DNA of 64,000 nucleotides from Ailurus styani (GCA_002007465.1 LNAC01000065.1:1430034-1494033), one strand, 5' to 3'; positions 22,640 to 35,095 are shown, counted from the stretch's first letter. Translations and numbers: made by a program. The notes: generated by a model not told the origin, from the letters alone.

Positions 22640-24087
22640 AATAAATCCCTCTATTTGATTTTGGAAGAGGATTTGATTTTAAGACAGAGGTAAAAACCAT
22701 TAACCAACATCTGGATTCTCTGAGCATTTAAATGATCTCCTGTATCTGTTCACCTTCTCCCACCCACCATCCCCCCCTTTTTTTCCTGTAGTGGAGAAAC
22801 CTCAGCTAATTCATCTCAGATGTTAGATTGAGTTGAGAATTTTCTTGTGTGTAACACTGGAGACACACAGAAGGACTCCACTAAATGGTGACCATCTCGC
22901 CAGTAAAAGGGACTATAACCCAACATAACTCCACACAAGGAACAAGGAACAGTGGAGAAGACAATGAGCAAAATGCAATTCTAACTCAAAGTTTACTTTC
23001 AATTATACGCCCATGCCAAAGACTGACTTGGGGAGAATGTGTGTGAAAAGTTTCCTTTGGAGAAAATTCCGGAAGGAATGTGTGACTAGTTCTTCCCTGT
23101 TTAAAGGTAGCAATATTGTGTCATGGGGACAGACCTGCCCTTGGCCCCACGGTGCACTGGAACCGATGGTGAGCACCTCTTTTCAACACCACTCTCAGGG
23201 GGGGACCTCACCTTGTGAGCTTGAATTAGGCCATGATGGGTAGATCTGCAACCCAAAAAGCAGCAAATCCTACAATTCAGGGTTTGTTTTCCTGGAGAGT
23301 GTGCTGTTAAGCATTTACCAGTACTTCACTGTCTTGCCCCTGAAATAAACTGTGGTTGGTTAGTTGTGACTGTGTCCAGAATCTGGCAAGTTCTACCCCA
23401 AGCTTCATTCCATTTTTAGGAGGTAGACAAGGTTGTAGGGGAGAAACCAACTAGAATCACAAGTTACAGCCCATGGAAGATATTCACCAGACAAAAAGGC
23501 TAAGAAATGCCAGGGAAAACTGGATACAGAGCTACCAATATCTAAAAGATGAGAGTAAGAGAACACGAAAGCCAGGGGCAAGGACCAGAAGCAGAACAAC
23601 AACCAAAAAAGAAACAAATACAGAGAGGAAAACAGACTGAGTGCTCTCTAAACTCCCTACAAAAATTTTACCTAATGTCCTGATAGCTTGAATCATCACT
23701 CTACAGTGGGGGTTCATTAAAAGCATGATGAAGCTCATATTGGCATGTGATTCATTTGATTAAAATTACTTCATATTAATGGGATCTGTCACCTTTTCCA
23801 TATGCACTGACTTAAAGCAACATGATTCATTTACCTGCAAAAGTATAAAACAGAGTGACAAGTGTCCCCCATAGGCTCCTGAGAAAGACTTCCTTCTAAT
23901 GAGAACGCTGTCCTTCAGGCATAAACACCACCCCAAGCACCTGCCACAAACCTAAGCCATTGACCCCAACCCTGCAATTATGAGCTGCTGGGCTGCGGAA
24001 CATCACTGAGAAGACATTGGAACTCCCTCCTGCCCTGAAGTTTCCCCTTCTAAAAGTTTTGAGATTGGAGGATCAGGTATTGGAATA
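22640..24087. other. Unique intergenic sequence
   Basis: No gene or repeat that I recognise. The several short open frames here look like chance. Confidence 0.55.
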
Positions 24088-24529
24088 TGTGGTAGGCTGA
24101 ATAATGCCCAGAAAGATATCTGTGTCCTAACTCCCTATAAATGCTAAATGGCATTAATTTAAGGACCTTGAAATAAGGAGATGATCCTTCACGAATAATC
24201 ACAACTCTGCTTCTAAGAGGGATACAGGAGGAGTTGCTCAGAGAAAGCTGAGCGATAAAGAGAAGCTGAGGTCATTGGTGGAGTCAAGCACACCGAAGAA
24301 AAAGGGCCACAGGCCGAGGAATAAAGGAAGACACTAGAGACTAAATAAAGCCAGGAAATGGATTCTCCCCAGATCCTTGAGAAGGAACCAGTCCACAATC
24401 AATACCTTGACTTTTAGCCCAGTGAAACTCTTGGATTTGGCACTTCTGGCCTCCAAAACTATAAGAGAATAAATTTGTGTTATTAATTTTGTGGTAATTT
24501 ATTACAGCAGTCATAGGAAACTAATTACA
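24088..24529 (+). mobile_element. MLT1 (ERVL-MaLR) solo LTR
   Basis: Starts TGTGGTAGGCTGAATAATG, contains GGCCACAGGCCGAGGAAT and TTAGCCCAGTGAAACTC, and ends TAGGAAACTAATTACA, as MLT1 LTRs do. Confidence 0.88.
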
Positions 24530-25584
24530 TATTTGTCCCAGCCTTGGAATTAAAAATTTGCTGAGGCCTCTCAAATTATTCTGCAAAAGGATAACTATGA
24601 ATTTCAGTAATGAGTGGGCCATGTCCTCTGTTCCCCAGCCCTGACCTTGACTCTGCCTCAGGCCTTCTACTTTTTAGGCTTTTTAGAGGAAAGACATGAG
24701 AGGAAGAAGAAAGAGGTTATATATCAGCCTTCCCAAAAACTCTCTCTCTTTCTTCCTTGCACACAGATGCCAAATATTTCTGAGGGAAGCCACATGTCCT
24801 TACCTAGAGGATGAATTGTGATTGGTCTTTTTGCCAGTAATTGGTCTAGGCATGGTCATGTGACCTCACCCTGACCAATGAGAGTAAACAGCTGCTTTGT
24901 TGGGCTGTTTTTAGGTGAATTTTTGGCCAAAATAAGAGGGGGGGGGGAGACATTTTTGACCCCTTCCTTTTTTAATGTTTGTCGTGTTATAAAAGGACAA
25001 TGATGCCTTGCCCTGGGGCAGCCATCTGTGACCATAGAGCATGGGCTTGAAAACAAGAGCTACCACACAAGGAGGCAGAGCGGCAAGATGGAAGGACCTG
25101 GGTTCTTGCTAACATCACTGAGCTGTCACACCTACTGAGTGACTCTCCTTTCAGACGTGGTCGGAAGATCGTAACCTCTTCAGTGTTTAGATTTGCCCTG
25201 ATGGTCAAGTTTCAGATTACTTCCTGCCAAACACATTTAAAGAATAAAAGAGGGAAGGAAAGAAGAAAGGAAAGCCCAAGGAATGCATGTCAGCCTTTGC
25301 GGAAGTGAGCTGTCAAGTCTCCAGCTGCTGCCAGAGCCCCAACAGTGAGAGTCCCCAAAGTGGACTGGAGGACTTCCTGTGGAGGCAGGGGGCACCCAAC
25401 ACAACTTTGGCTAGTAAAACTACATTTGTGCACTGCCTGCTTACCACAAATCCCTTCTCAAACCCTGGGGCCAGTTATCCAAGTGACAAACAGACAGTGT
25501 TACTTAAGGCACCAGCACCAAAACCATGAGAAAAGCATGTGATAGCAAATATCACAGTGGTCATAAGAGAAATTCATTTTTGCT

Positions 25585-25732
25585 AAACTTTCTTACCTTA
25601 ATCCAGAATTTGATGTGACTTGGATTTGGATTATATATATAATCCAAATTAAACTTTCTTACCTTAATCTAAAATTTAACCTTTCTTACCTTAATCTAGA
25701 ATTTGATGTGATTTGGATTTGGATTATATATG
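25585..25732 (+). repeat. Local three-copy direct repeat
   Basis: Copies at 25585-25638, 25651-25677 (short) and 25678-25732 share the core ctttcttaccttaatc; the two long ones also share gaatttgatgtga and ttggatttggattatatat. It is not one of the dispersed repeats recognised here. Confidence 0.9.
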
Positions 25733-25761
25733 GTAAGAGGCACAATATATATATATATATA

Positions 25762-25969
25762 TTTTTTTTTTAAGATTTATTTATTTATTTATTTATTTGA
25801 CAGAGAGAGAGAGAGAGATCACAAGTAGGCAGAGAGGCAGGCAGAAAGAGAGGAGGAAGCAGGCTCCCTGCTGAGCAGGGAGCCCAATGTGGGCCTCGAT
25901 CCCAGGACCCTGAGATCATGACCTGAGGGGAAGGCAGAGGCTTTAACCCACTGAGCCACCCAGGCGCCC
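25762..25969 (-). mobile_element. Can-SINE, minus
   Basis: Flanked by aggcacaata on both sides (25738 and 25971), next to a TATATA tract. Confidence 0.95.
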
Positions 25970-26032
25970 AAGGCACAATATTTTTGATGCTCCAACTCTC
26001 AAGCAGTGAACTCAGAGAGTCATTAATTGTAC

Positions 26033-26285
26033 CAGCCCTAGGGCCAGGCTGCCTAGGTTTGAATCCTAGTTCTGTTACTCACTGGTTGTATGACATGTGT
26101 GTGGGCAGGTCGCTTGGGTGATTTTGGTCTCAATTTTCCCATCTCTAAAAAGGTAATGATGCTAGTAAGAGCACCTACCTCTTGGGGTTGTTATGAGGCT
26201 TAAATTCATATTTATATATAACATTTAGACAGTGCCTACCACATAGCAGACACTATATGTTTCTAAGTTGCTGCTGTTACGATTA
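26033..26285 (+). mobile_element. MIR, sense
   Basis: TTTGAATCCTAGTTCTGTTA, ACTGGTTGTATGAC, the CTTGGGGTTGTTATGAGG core and ACAGTGCCTACCACATAG. Confidence 0.88.
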
Positions 26286-26929
26286 TTGTTACTATTAGAA
26301 CTTCTAAATATCTCAGCATGGTCCCCTTGGTCACAGAGAAATGACTAGAGCCAAGGTCCATCAGACAGAGACCTCCCCTGGTTGTATGACTGGGAGCTGC
26401 CAGACCCGTCCCTCCCTTGCTCAGAGGCTGTGAGCTGACATGCCTGGGACTCAGGTCAGCGGCCTGAGAGTGACAGACCCAAGGCCCTAGGGACATTCTG
26501 CCTCCATCAGCCACCTTTACCTCTGCCTATACTCCACTGGGGTCACAAGAGCCGATTGTCCCCCACATTCACTTGTCAGAGGTGGGTTGCCGACACTTGC
26601 ACCAGAAGCTAGTCTTGACTGAGATGTTTGCCTGGTGACGATCTAGCCCAGGTCTGTGCAGAATTGCCCTTACTTGCTCCTGGTATGATTTAAAATGGCA
26701 ATGCTCTGGACCACTACCAATATTGAACTACATTTCTTATTATTTGGCCTGTAGTGGAGTGCAATGAAAAAGAATTTCACTTATACAGTCTTGAAAAAAA
26801 TTTTAAGTCATTTTTTCCTATTCAAAATACAAGGTGAAACAAAATTGGTCATAGGTTAATAATTGCTGAGGTTGATGGGCACGTGGCCACAGTGGGAATG
26901 GGGATGGGGTAGCTATCACAATTCTTTCT

Positions 26930-27745
26930 CTTTTTATGTTTTAATTTCTCCAAAACAAACAGTTCAGAAAAAAGCACATGTTCATTGTATAAAATTGATT
27001 TAAAAAGGAAAGGAAAATACCAATTGCTATCTTGAGATTAGCACTGTTTATATTTTGGTGGATATATTTAGTGGACTGGTAATAGATTTGGTTCATTTGG
27101 TGGATTTTTGGTGGATCAATCTATCTAACTATCATCTATCTATATCTATATTCATTTTTAACCCTCTGGGATCATAATGTATATATATTGTTCGATAATC
27201 TGGTTTTTTATTTAATAATATGTTGTAAGCATCTTGCCATGTCAAAAAAATTTCCTTGTTGATCATATTTAGAACTGCATTTCATTACATGGATGTACCT
27301 TAATTTGTTTAACCAATCCTGTTTTTATCATCAATATTTTCCAGTTTTTCCTTATTACAAATAATCCTGTAATGCACATCCTTGTGGCTATCTTGCAACA
27401 TCCTTTATTATTTATCATTGTCCTAGTATAAACTCCTAGAAGTGGAATGTTGAGGTATAAATACTTTTTTTTAAAAAGATTTTATTCATTTATTTGAGAG
27501 AGGGAGAGAGAGTAAGCAAGAGCATGAGAGGGGAGAAGGTCAGAGGGAGAAGCAGACTCCCCCTGGAGCTGGGAGCCTGATGTGGGATTCAATCCCGGGA
27601 CTCCAGGATCATGACCTGAGCCGAAGGCAGTTGCTTGACCAACTGAGCCACCCAGGTGCCTGAGGTATAAATACTTTTAAGGCTTTTGATAAATACTGCC
27701 AGATGATCTCCAGAAAGGTTATACTGGGTTGTACTCCCAGGAGCC
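26930..27745 (-). mobile_element. Old L1 3' region, antisense, split by a SINE
   Basis: AAAGCACATGTTCATTGTAT, the GTTTAACCAATCCTG and CAAATAATCCTGTAATGCAC series and CCTAGAAGTGGAATGTTGAG are antisense L1M markers. The SINE at 27469-27660 interrupts it and the match resumes with GATCTCCAGAAAGGTT. Confidence 0.7.
27469..27660 (-). mobile_element. Can-SINE, minus
   Basis: Perfect 18 bp duplication tgaggtataaatactttt (27451-27468 and 27661-27678). Confidence 0.97.
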
Positions 27746-28039
27746 CCGGGTTGTGATTTTCCAATAAGATAATAGAAGACTAGCAGCACCAGAGATTGGT
27801 GGCCCGCTATCTCCTCAGCCTGTCTTTGCTGGATTGCCTTGTGTCAAGGACAGGTATTACTTGTCGGCCTCAATATTTCCATTAGGAAAATGCAAAGAAT
27901 GTAATTCTAGGCTTTTAAAGTCAGTTTGGACCTTATCTGAACAACTCCCTCATTTTACAGATAGGAAAATTCAGCCCCAAGACTGCACAGCTAATTAAAA
28001 ACTTTCTGGAATTTCTGTGCTACAGAGAGCTATTGTGAT

Positions 28040-28255
28040 GTTGTAGCCCTGGTGACAATACTAGCTAACATCTGTTGAGCCCTTACTCTGCTTTCCATGA
28101 ATTAATCATTTGACCCCTCCCCAGCCCCATGGTGTTGGTACCACTATATGCCCATTTTACATTTAAGTTAAGGGGGCACTAAGAGGGAAAGTAACTAGAC
28201 AATGGACGCACAACAAATACTTTGAGAATCCCAGGTTTAAATCCAGGTAAACGGT
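28040..28255 (-). mobile_element. MIR, antisense
   Basis: CTAACATCTGTTGAGCCCTT, the ATGCCCATTTTACATTTAAG core and CCCAGGTTTAAATCCAGG. Confidence 0.75.
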
Positions 28256-28404
28256 GTCCAAAACCCGAATGTAACCACAGATTGTCAGCACATCTGTTAG
28301 TTTTGATCATGGAAAGAAAATTTAATCTATATTTCCTTTTAAGCCAGCCTGGTCCCCACCCAGTTTTCCAAGTGCACATGTGTGACTGGAATCTTGTCCC
28401 TACT

Positions 28405-28552
28405 TTTTTTTTTTTTTTTTTTTTTTTTTNCAGGCAGAGAGAGAGAGAGAGAGGCTCAGCAGGGAGCCCGATGTGGCTTCGATCCCAGGGCCCTGAGATC
28501 ATGACCTGAGCCGAAGGCAGAGGCTTTAACCCACTGAGCCACCCAGGCGCCC
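28405..28552 (-). mobile_element. Short Can-SINE, minus, with N in its tail
   Basis: Duplication tcttgtccctact (28392-28404 and 28553-28565). At about 148 bases it is shorter than its relatives, probably an assembly effect around the N. Confidence 0.93.
28430..28430. other. Single ambiguous base in a poly-T run
   Basis: One N ends a long T run inside a short minus-oriented SINE. The element lacks the usual AAGATTTTATTTATT segment, so bases may have been lost here in assembly. Confidence 0.95.
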
Positions 28553-28691
28553 TCTTGTCCCTACTCTTATACTCCTCACCTACCCTCATGCCTGTCACTG
28601 CTCACCTCCTCACAATGGAAGGAATTATTTTTTTTCCAGACTTCATTTTTGTAAACTTCTTTTCTGGTCAATGATAGAAACTACTATTCTT

Positions 28692-28908
28692 TTTTTTGTT
28701 GTTGTTAAGATTTATTTTAGAGAGAGAGAGAGAGAGAGAGAGCGAGCATGAGCAGGAGGGGCAGAAAGAGAGGGTGAGGGAATCTCAAGCAGATGCCGCA
28801 CTGAGCTTAGAGCCTGACACAGGGCTCCATCCCACGACCCTGAGATCACAACCTGAGCCAAAACCTAGAGTCGGACACTTAACTGAACGAGCCACCCAGG
28901 GGCCCCGA
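28692..28908 (-). mobile_element. Can-SINE, minus, older type
   Basis: GA run followed by AATCTCAAGCAGATGCCGC and a diverged right end GCCACCCAGGGGCCCC. Flanks aaactactattctt / gagactattattctt. Confidence 0.88.
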
Positions 28909-29236
28909 GAGACTATTATTCTTAAGCCAACCCTTTCTGGGTGCAATGTTTGCTATTTCCTTCTCCTTAATCCAGTCAGAGTTGGATGTCCAAATTTTAG
29001 CTCCTCAGTAGCACTGGAAATGTCAAACACTCACCAATTGTATGTTGTGAACAGTTACTAATCGACAGCTCTTCCTGGGGTCTTCCTGTCAGAAGAGAAT
29101 CCTGGCTGCACCTGGACTATTATTTGCTTAAAACAATGAAAGCACTCACAATAGCAATGAGGGAAAAGTTACTGGGCTGGAAAATAATGTAACCTGCAAA
29201 TAATCCTCAGGTCTCTTTGGAGCAAACCAAGGCAGA

Positions 29237-29432
29237 TTTTTTTAAAAAAGATTTTATTCATTTATTTGACACAGAAAGAGATCACAGGTAGGCAGAGGCA
29301 GGCAGAGAGAGAGAGGGGGAAGCAGGCTCCCTTCTGAACAGAGAGCCTGATGCAGGACTCGATCTCAGGACCCTGAGATCATGACCTGAGCCGAAGGCAG
29401 TGGCTTAACCCACTGAACCACCCAGGCAACCC
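29237..29432 (-). mobile_element. Can-SINE, minus
   Basis: Flanks ccaaggcagatttt / ccaaggcagaatttt. Confidence 0.94.
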
Positions 29433-30645
29433 CCAAGGCAGAATTTTAAAAGCTCTTTCCTTCTCGTCTCTTCCAAGGCAGCAAACAATGAATTGTACTG
29501 CCTGGACAGAAGCAACCATGACTTGGTTGCAGAGTAGGTCTGCAGCCCTCACAGGAGGAAAAGGACCCACTTAAAATAAAAGTCCTTCATTTCAACTTTT
29601 CCCCCTTTCCAGCCCTAACCTACACTTAGAATTCTGAAACAGAACGTGGTTATTAAAGAACAGGATAGCCGCTAGCAGATTACAATCTTATAATACTGCT
29701 TTTTTGCCAGAAAGGAGTACCCCACCTCATGAATCATCAACCACTATTCTTTGTTTGGCTTTTTCTCAGCTCATTTCCTTAGTTCTATCAATTGCCGCTT
29801 TTTTTTTTCCTGCTTGAGGAAAAACCTCACTTCGGGTTAATCCCCTGTCCCTGGTGCCAAAGCCTGCCAGCCCCACAACCCACTTGAGGTAGAGTACGAC
29901 TTAATTGTCTGTGGCAGGCAGGAGCAATGGTGGACAGGTCCTGTGGTGTCTTGGGGCTGTGAGCTGGGGGACAGAGAGCCTGGACACCCTTCCTGTGCTC
30001 CAGGGTGTCGGCAGAGCCAGCCATGCTCTCACTCGCCACAGGGTAGTCAAACCAGCGATGTTGTCTTTCCCTAGCTGTGTGTTCTGGTGGGCTGTCCTGG
30101 CAGAACTTAACGGTTATCAGTGAATGGTTATTATTTCTGTCGGCGTGCACAGTGCCGTCTGCAGCACTCACATCACAGAACATTGTGCCTGTCCCAGGAT
30201 TACAGCTCCTCCGTCCTTCTGCCAGGTCAGGCTGGCAGCACGAAGGCTCTGAATCAGTCTCAGGTTCTCTTCACCTTTCTCTCAATCTTCACCTTGTTGC
30301 AGCACTTCATTTCCATCCCTGTCCGTTGTCTCGCTCTTCAGCGGTTTCATTATGATTTCTTGAAGTTCCTAAACCTGGGTCAGCCATTTTTTGTACTCTT
30401 TAAAACTCTCAAAACTTTGAACAAGTAAAAGAACATTCAGAATCACCTTTCAGAGATACAGGTGACCCTAACGAACATTCCATTGGCTGTACTGAATTCA
30501 AAGTACATGAGGAGAGTTTGACTTTGAGGAGGGTGGATTCTAGGCTGAATTTCAAAGAGATAAAGTAAATAATCAAGTGTCTCTTCTTGTAAATAGTCAC
30601 TATCATGAATAAATTAACCTGGCTGAAAGACAGTAGAGAGAAATG
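29433..30645. other. Unique intergenic sequence
   Basis: No repeat or gene identified. Open frames of up to about 118 codons near 29.8-30.2 kb occur on both strands and match nothing I know. Confidence 0.5.
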
Positions 30646-30649
30646 TGTA

Positions 30650-31105
30650 AACAGGTGGACTCCAGAATCAGACCTGCCTGAATTTAAATTCCACCTCTTA
30701 GCAGCCATGTGACTGTGGTCATATTACCTAAGGTCTTCCCATCTGTAAAATGGAGGTGAGCAAAGTAGCATATCTCACAGGATTGTTGACGATTAACAAT
30801 GTTTTTATAATTATTTTTTAAAAGATTTATTTATTTATTTTAGGGGGGACAGGGGAGGGAGAGAGAGAGAATCCCAAGCAAACTCCCCACCCAGCATGGA
30901 GTCCAAGGTGGGACTCAATCCCATGACTCGGTCCCAAGACCCGGAGATCACCACCTGAGCCAAAACCAAGAGCCAGACACTCAACCAACTGAGACACCTA
31001 GGTGCCCCTGTAATTAATTATTTACTTAACAGTAAGAAATCATATAAAGTACTTATAAAAGTTTCTGATACGTGGTAAGCACAGAGGAAATGTTCATTAT
31101 TAATA
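30650..31105 (+). mobile_element. MIR, sense, split by a SINE
   Basis: CTTAGCAGCCATGTGACTGT, CCATCTGTAAAATGGAGG and TCACAGGATTGTTG lie before the SINE. CTGATACGTGGTAAGCACAG resumes after it. Confidence 0.8.
30816..31008 (-). mobile_element. Can-SINE, minus, older type
   Basis: Body AATCCCAAGCAAACTCCCCA, right end TGAGACACCTAGGTGCCCC. It interrupts a MIR. Confidence 0.88.
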
Positions 31106-31621
31106 TTTTCAAAGGATCACAAAGTACCAGGAGGATGTGAGTGATTTTGCTAATGAAACTTATTCTTTTGTTTGTAGAGTTTTCCCAGAAGATGGGTTGA
31201 TCTTTGCCTCTTTAAATTATATTTGCCACAAACAGATTCTGGACCTCCTAGAGTTTGTGGCAACAATTCCATACTTATTAGCAATAAACTGTAATCACCA
31301 AAGTTTGGCCTAATATTGTTTATATATAAGTAATATATATATCCTAGGTTTAATTGGATGTGCTAAATATCTTCTAGGTTAGTATTCCCAGGAATTTCCC
31401 TTTATTCTCCTGTGTCTCACCCTTGGGAGTGGTCTCTATAGGTCAAAAGGTAAAGTCATGATTTCCTTTTTTACCCACAGACATAAGGCAAGTGTTAAAT
31501 TTTCCTGGGACACACACACTCATTTGTACACACACAATCTTACATTTGCATAATGCTTAACAGTTTGTAAAAAACTTCCTAATACACTCACCTTCTATCC
31601 CTGGAATAACACTTTGAAATA

Positions 31622-32575
31622 AGTGGGCCAAACAGACACATGAGAAAGTGCTCAACATCATTCGTCATCAGGAAAATACAAATCAAAACCAGTGAGATAC
31701 CACCTCACACCAGTCAGAATGGCTAAAATTAAGGAGTCAGAAAATGACAGATGTTGGCGAGGATGCAGAGAAAGGGGAACCCTCCTACGCTGTTGGTGGG
31801 AATGTAAGCTGGTGCAGCCACTCTGGAAAACAGTATGGAGGTTCCTCAAAAAGTTGAAAATACAGCTACCCTATGACCCAACAATCGCACTACTGGGTAT
31901 TTACCCTAAAGATACAAAGGTAGTGATCCTTAGGGGCACATGCACCCGAATGTTTATAGCAGCAATGTCCACAGTAGCCAAACTGTGGAGAGAATCTAGA
32001 TGTCCATCAACAGATGAATGGATAAAGAAGAAGTGGTATATATACAATGGAATACTATGCAGCTATCAAAAGAAATGAAATCTTGCTGTTTACAATGATG
32101 TGGATGGAACTAGAGGGTATTAAGCTAAGCGAAATAAGTCAATCAGAGAAAGACAATTATCATATGATCTCTCTGATATGAGGAACTTGAGGGGCAGGGC
32201 GGAGGGTTGTGGGGTGTAGGGAGGGAAAAATAATGAAACAAGATGGGATTGGGAAGGAGACAATTCATGAGACTCTTTTTTTTTTTAAAGATTTTATTTA
32301 TATATTTGACAGAGAGAGACCACAAGTAGGCAGAGAGGCAGGCAGAGAGAGGAGGAAGTAGGCTCAGCGGGGAGCCTCAGTAACCCTCAAACTGAGTAAC
32401 CCTCAGTTTGTTTTGTGAGGGTTACTGGGGGGTGGGAGGGTAGGGATAGGGTAGATGGGTTATGGTCATTGGGGAGGGTTTGTGCTATGGTGAGTTCTGT
32501 GAAAGGTGTAAGCCTGATGATTCATAGACCTGTACCCCTGAGGAAAAAAAGAAAAAAAAAAAAAAGGAAAGAAAG
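31622..32575 (+). mobile_element. L1 3' end: ORF2 C-terminus and 3' UTR, 5' truncated
   Basis: The frame at 31692-32078 reads [40 protein letters not shown] and MFIAAMSTVAKLWRESRCPS, the cysteine-rich C-terminal end of L1 ORF2p, then breaks. The 3' UTR follows (GGGGCAGGGCGGAGGG) and, after a SINE fragment, continues to CCTGTACCCCTGAGGAAAA and an A-rich tail at 32545-32575. This is a dead retrotransposon copy of the carnivore L1 lineage. Confidence 0.9.
32277..32375 (-). mobile_element. Truncated Can-SINE inside an L1 3' UTR
   Basis: Only the tail and CT-rich half survive, ending at GTAGGCTCAGCGGGGAGCC. The tRNA-related part is missing and the junction carries a local duplication. Confidence 0.85.
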
Positions 32576-33435
32576 AAGTGGGCCAGCTCTTTTTGCCTTC
32601 ATTCCTGGAACCTGAGAAGTTAGAGAGAAGTTCCATGACTCAGCTGTTCACCCACCATTCCCCTGTGATTGTGATTCTGTGACTTTTCACACCTCTTAGG
32701 CTGGTCTTTTCTCCCTTTTCTGCCCACCATGCCTCTTCTAGAAGGGTCAGCTCCAAAGCCATGCTCTGTGACGTGCCTTCTCTCCTAGCCCATGTAACTG
32801 CTCCCTCCCCTGAGCTCCCAGGGAATACTTGTATCATAAGGGGGCTGGTGAGGATTCCATGGGCTCAAGAGGGAACTGCCCAGGTTTGACTCTGATTCTT
32901 CCCTTGCTATCAGGGTGACTGGGCAATCCAACCCAACCCGGGCTCTGTGTCTTCTTGAGTTAAATGAGAAAAATATTTCTATCATTTATTATGTACATGC
33001 GTCAAGGTACTTTATAAATTAGCTCATTTATTTTTCCCCAAAGTTTGGGCAGATTTTGACCACAAGCTATCTGACTCCAACCAATTTCTTTCTAATAGAT
33101 TATCCTCTACCTTTTAAACTGAAATGATTCTTTTGTGATTCCTGCTGCTCCAGTCGTTAAGAAGGTTAAATAGACAAGTATGTAAACAGCTTTGAGACTC
33201 AGTAGATGGGTTGGTGTCCTGGTTTCTCTGCCCAAGTAACACAGTCTCAGTTGTCCTCCGGCAGTCTGGCCTGACATGGTGCAAGCTCAGAGAGGTCCTC
33301 AATATACATCACAGACATTCATCACACGCTGTAAATGTATAACATCTGCAACAGCTACTGACTGACACCAGAAAATACTGACCTCAATCTTGGTAAACAC
33401 ACAGGCACAGTTTTTAAACTGAAGAAACAACACAT

Positions 33436-33903
33436 TGTTAAAAAGAAAACCACAGGCCCAAAATGGAGTCACTTATGCTAGGCCAAGTCACCAAACCTGG
33501 ACTTAATACTCACCCAAACTGCACTTTCAACACCCGCCCCTCCCCACCCTGAAATGTAGGCTTAACCAGTCAGAAATTTTTTGGTCAGCACCGGTGAGGT
33601 AATCTGTCACATGGGTTCCCCCCCTTCACCCCCCCCAAAGATGAGGTAACTTGCATGATAAGACCCTCTGTCTACCCCACCCCCTCCAAGGAAAAGTAAC
33701 CTTTGCAGAAACAATTCTTTCTTTTCTTTTGCTAATAACTTCCTTGCCCCACCCTCCTGCCTATAAAAATCTTTTATTTTGTACAACCCTTTGAAGCTCC
33801 CCTCTATTTGCTAGCTAGGGTGCTGCCTGATTCATGAATCACTTAATAAAGCCAATTAGATCTCCAAATACTCTCAGTTGAATTTTGTTCTTTTTTTTTT
33901 TTT
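33436..33903 (+). mobile_element. ERV1-like LTR, cut by the assembly gap
   Basis: It opens with TGTTAAAAAG and has a TATA box (CTATAAAAAT, 33761-33770) and an AATAAA signal (33845-33850) about 80 bases apart, the arrangement of a retroviral U3-R border. The 3' part runs into the 428 N gap. No coding part of an endogenous retrovirus is visible next to it, so a solo LTR is most likely. Family name uncertain. Confidence 0.7.
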
Positions 33904-34331
33904 NNNNNNNNNNNNNNNNNNNNNNNNNNNNNNNNNNNNNNNNNNNNNNNNNNNNNNNNNNNNNNNNNNNNNNNNNNNNNNNNNNNNNNNNNNNNNNNNN
34001 NNNNNNNNNNNNNNNNNNNNNNNNNNNNNNNNNNNNNNNNNNNNNNNNNNNNNNNNNNNNNNNNNNNNNNNNNNNNNNNNNNNNNNNNNNNNNNNNNNNN
34101 NNNNNNNNNNNNNNNNNNNNNNNNNNNNNNNNNNNNNNNNNNNNNNNNNNNNNNNNNNNNNNNNNNNNNNNNNNNNNNNNNNNNNNNNNNNNNNNNNNNN
34201 NNNNNNNNNNNNNNNNNNNNNNNNNNNNNNNNNNNNNNNNNNNNNNNNNNNNNNNNNNNNNNNNNNNNNNNNNNNNNNNNNNNNNNNNNNNNNNNNNNNN
34301 NNNNNNNNNNNNNNNNNNNNNNNNNNNNNNN
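33904..34331. other. Assembly gap, 428 N
   Basis: Bounded on the left by a poly-T run that follows a truncated LTR and on the right by a poly-A run. The hidden sequence probably includes the rest of the LTR and at least one SINE. Confidence 0.99.
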
Positions 34332-34339
34332 AAAAAAAA

Positions 34340-35095
34340 AGAAAAAACCCATATAAATACCCCCCAGGTCAAGAAATAGCTTATCACCAGTACCCAGAAG
34401 CCCCCGTCATGCTCTTTGCTAAACACAGCTTCCACTCTCTCTTACCAGAGTTAACCACTGCTCTTTCATAGAAATCACTTTTTTTTTTTTAAGATTGTAT
34501 TTATTTATTTGAGACAGAGAGAGAGAGAGCATGAGAGGGGAGGTCAGAGGGAGAAGCAGACTCCCCATGGAGCTGGGAGTCTGATGCAGGACTTGATCCC
34601 GGGACTCCGGGATCATGACCTGAGCTGAAGGCAGTCGCTTAACCAACTGAGCCACCTAGGCGCCCTAGAAATCACTTCTTTACTTTTCTTAATAATGTAC
34701 TGCCCAGTAGGCATCCCTAAACAGTATAGTTACATCTTGCCTATGGTAGAACTTTATGTAAATGGGGTCAGACAATATGTATTCTGTGTCAGTTTTCTTT
34801 CACCCAACATTATGTTTTTGAGACCCACCCATGTTCTATGTGAAAGAGGTTGTCCTTTTTCATTGCTGTACAGTATTCCACTGCAGGAAAAACCATATAT
34901 ACCATCCAGCTGCTGTGGTTTATTTTAGATGTCCATTGTTTCATATATAAACACATATATATGTGTTTATGTATATATTACTTGTATATATATGTGTTTA
35001 TGTGTATATTAACTTTTACTTATCACTTCTACTGCAGATAGATATGGGATCCCTCCATTTTGGGGCTATGATGAATAATGGTGCTTCGAAGACCC
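34340..35095 (-). mobile_element. Old L1 3' region, antisense, split by a SINE
   Basis: GTACCCAGAAGCCCCCGTCA and GAGTTAACCACTGCTC, then after the SINE ACTTTATGTAAATGGGGTCA and ACAGTATTCCACTGCAGG. Same class as the fragment at 2.1 kb. Confidence 0.7.
34481..34665 (-). mobile_element. Can-SINE, minus
   Basis: Perfect duplication tagaaatcactt (34469-34480 and 34666-34677). Confidence 0.96.

Noticed and set aside
31692..32078. 128-codon frame as a host gene
   Set aside because: It is the C-terminal end of L1 ORF2, part of a truncated retrotransposon.
33839..34471. Long open frames over the large gap
   Set aside because: They are artefacts of translating N bases.
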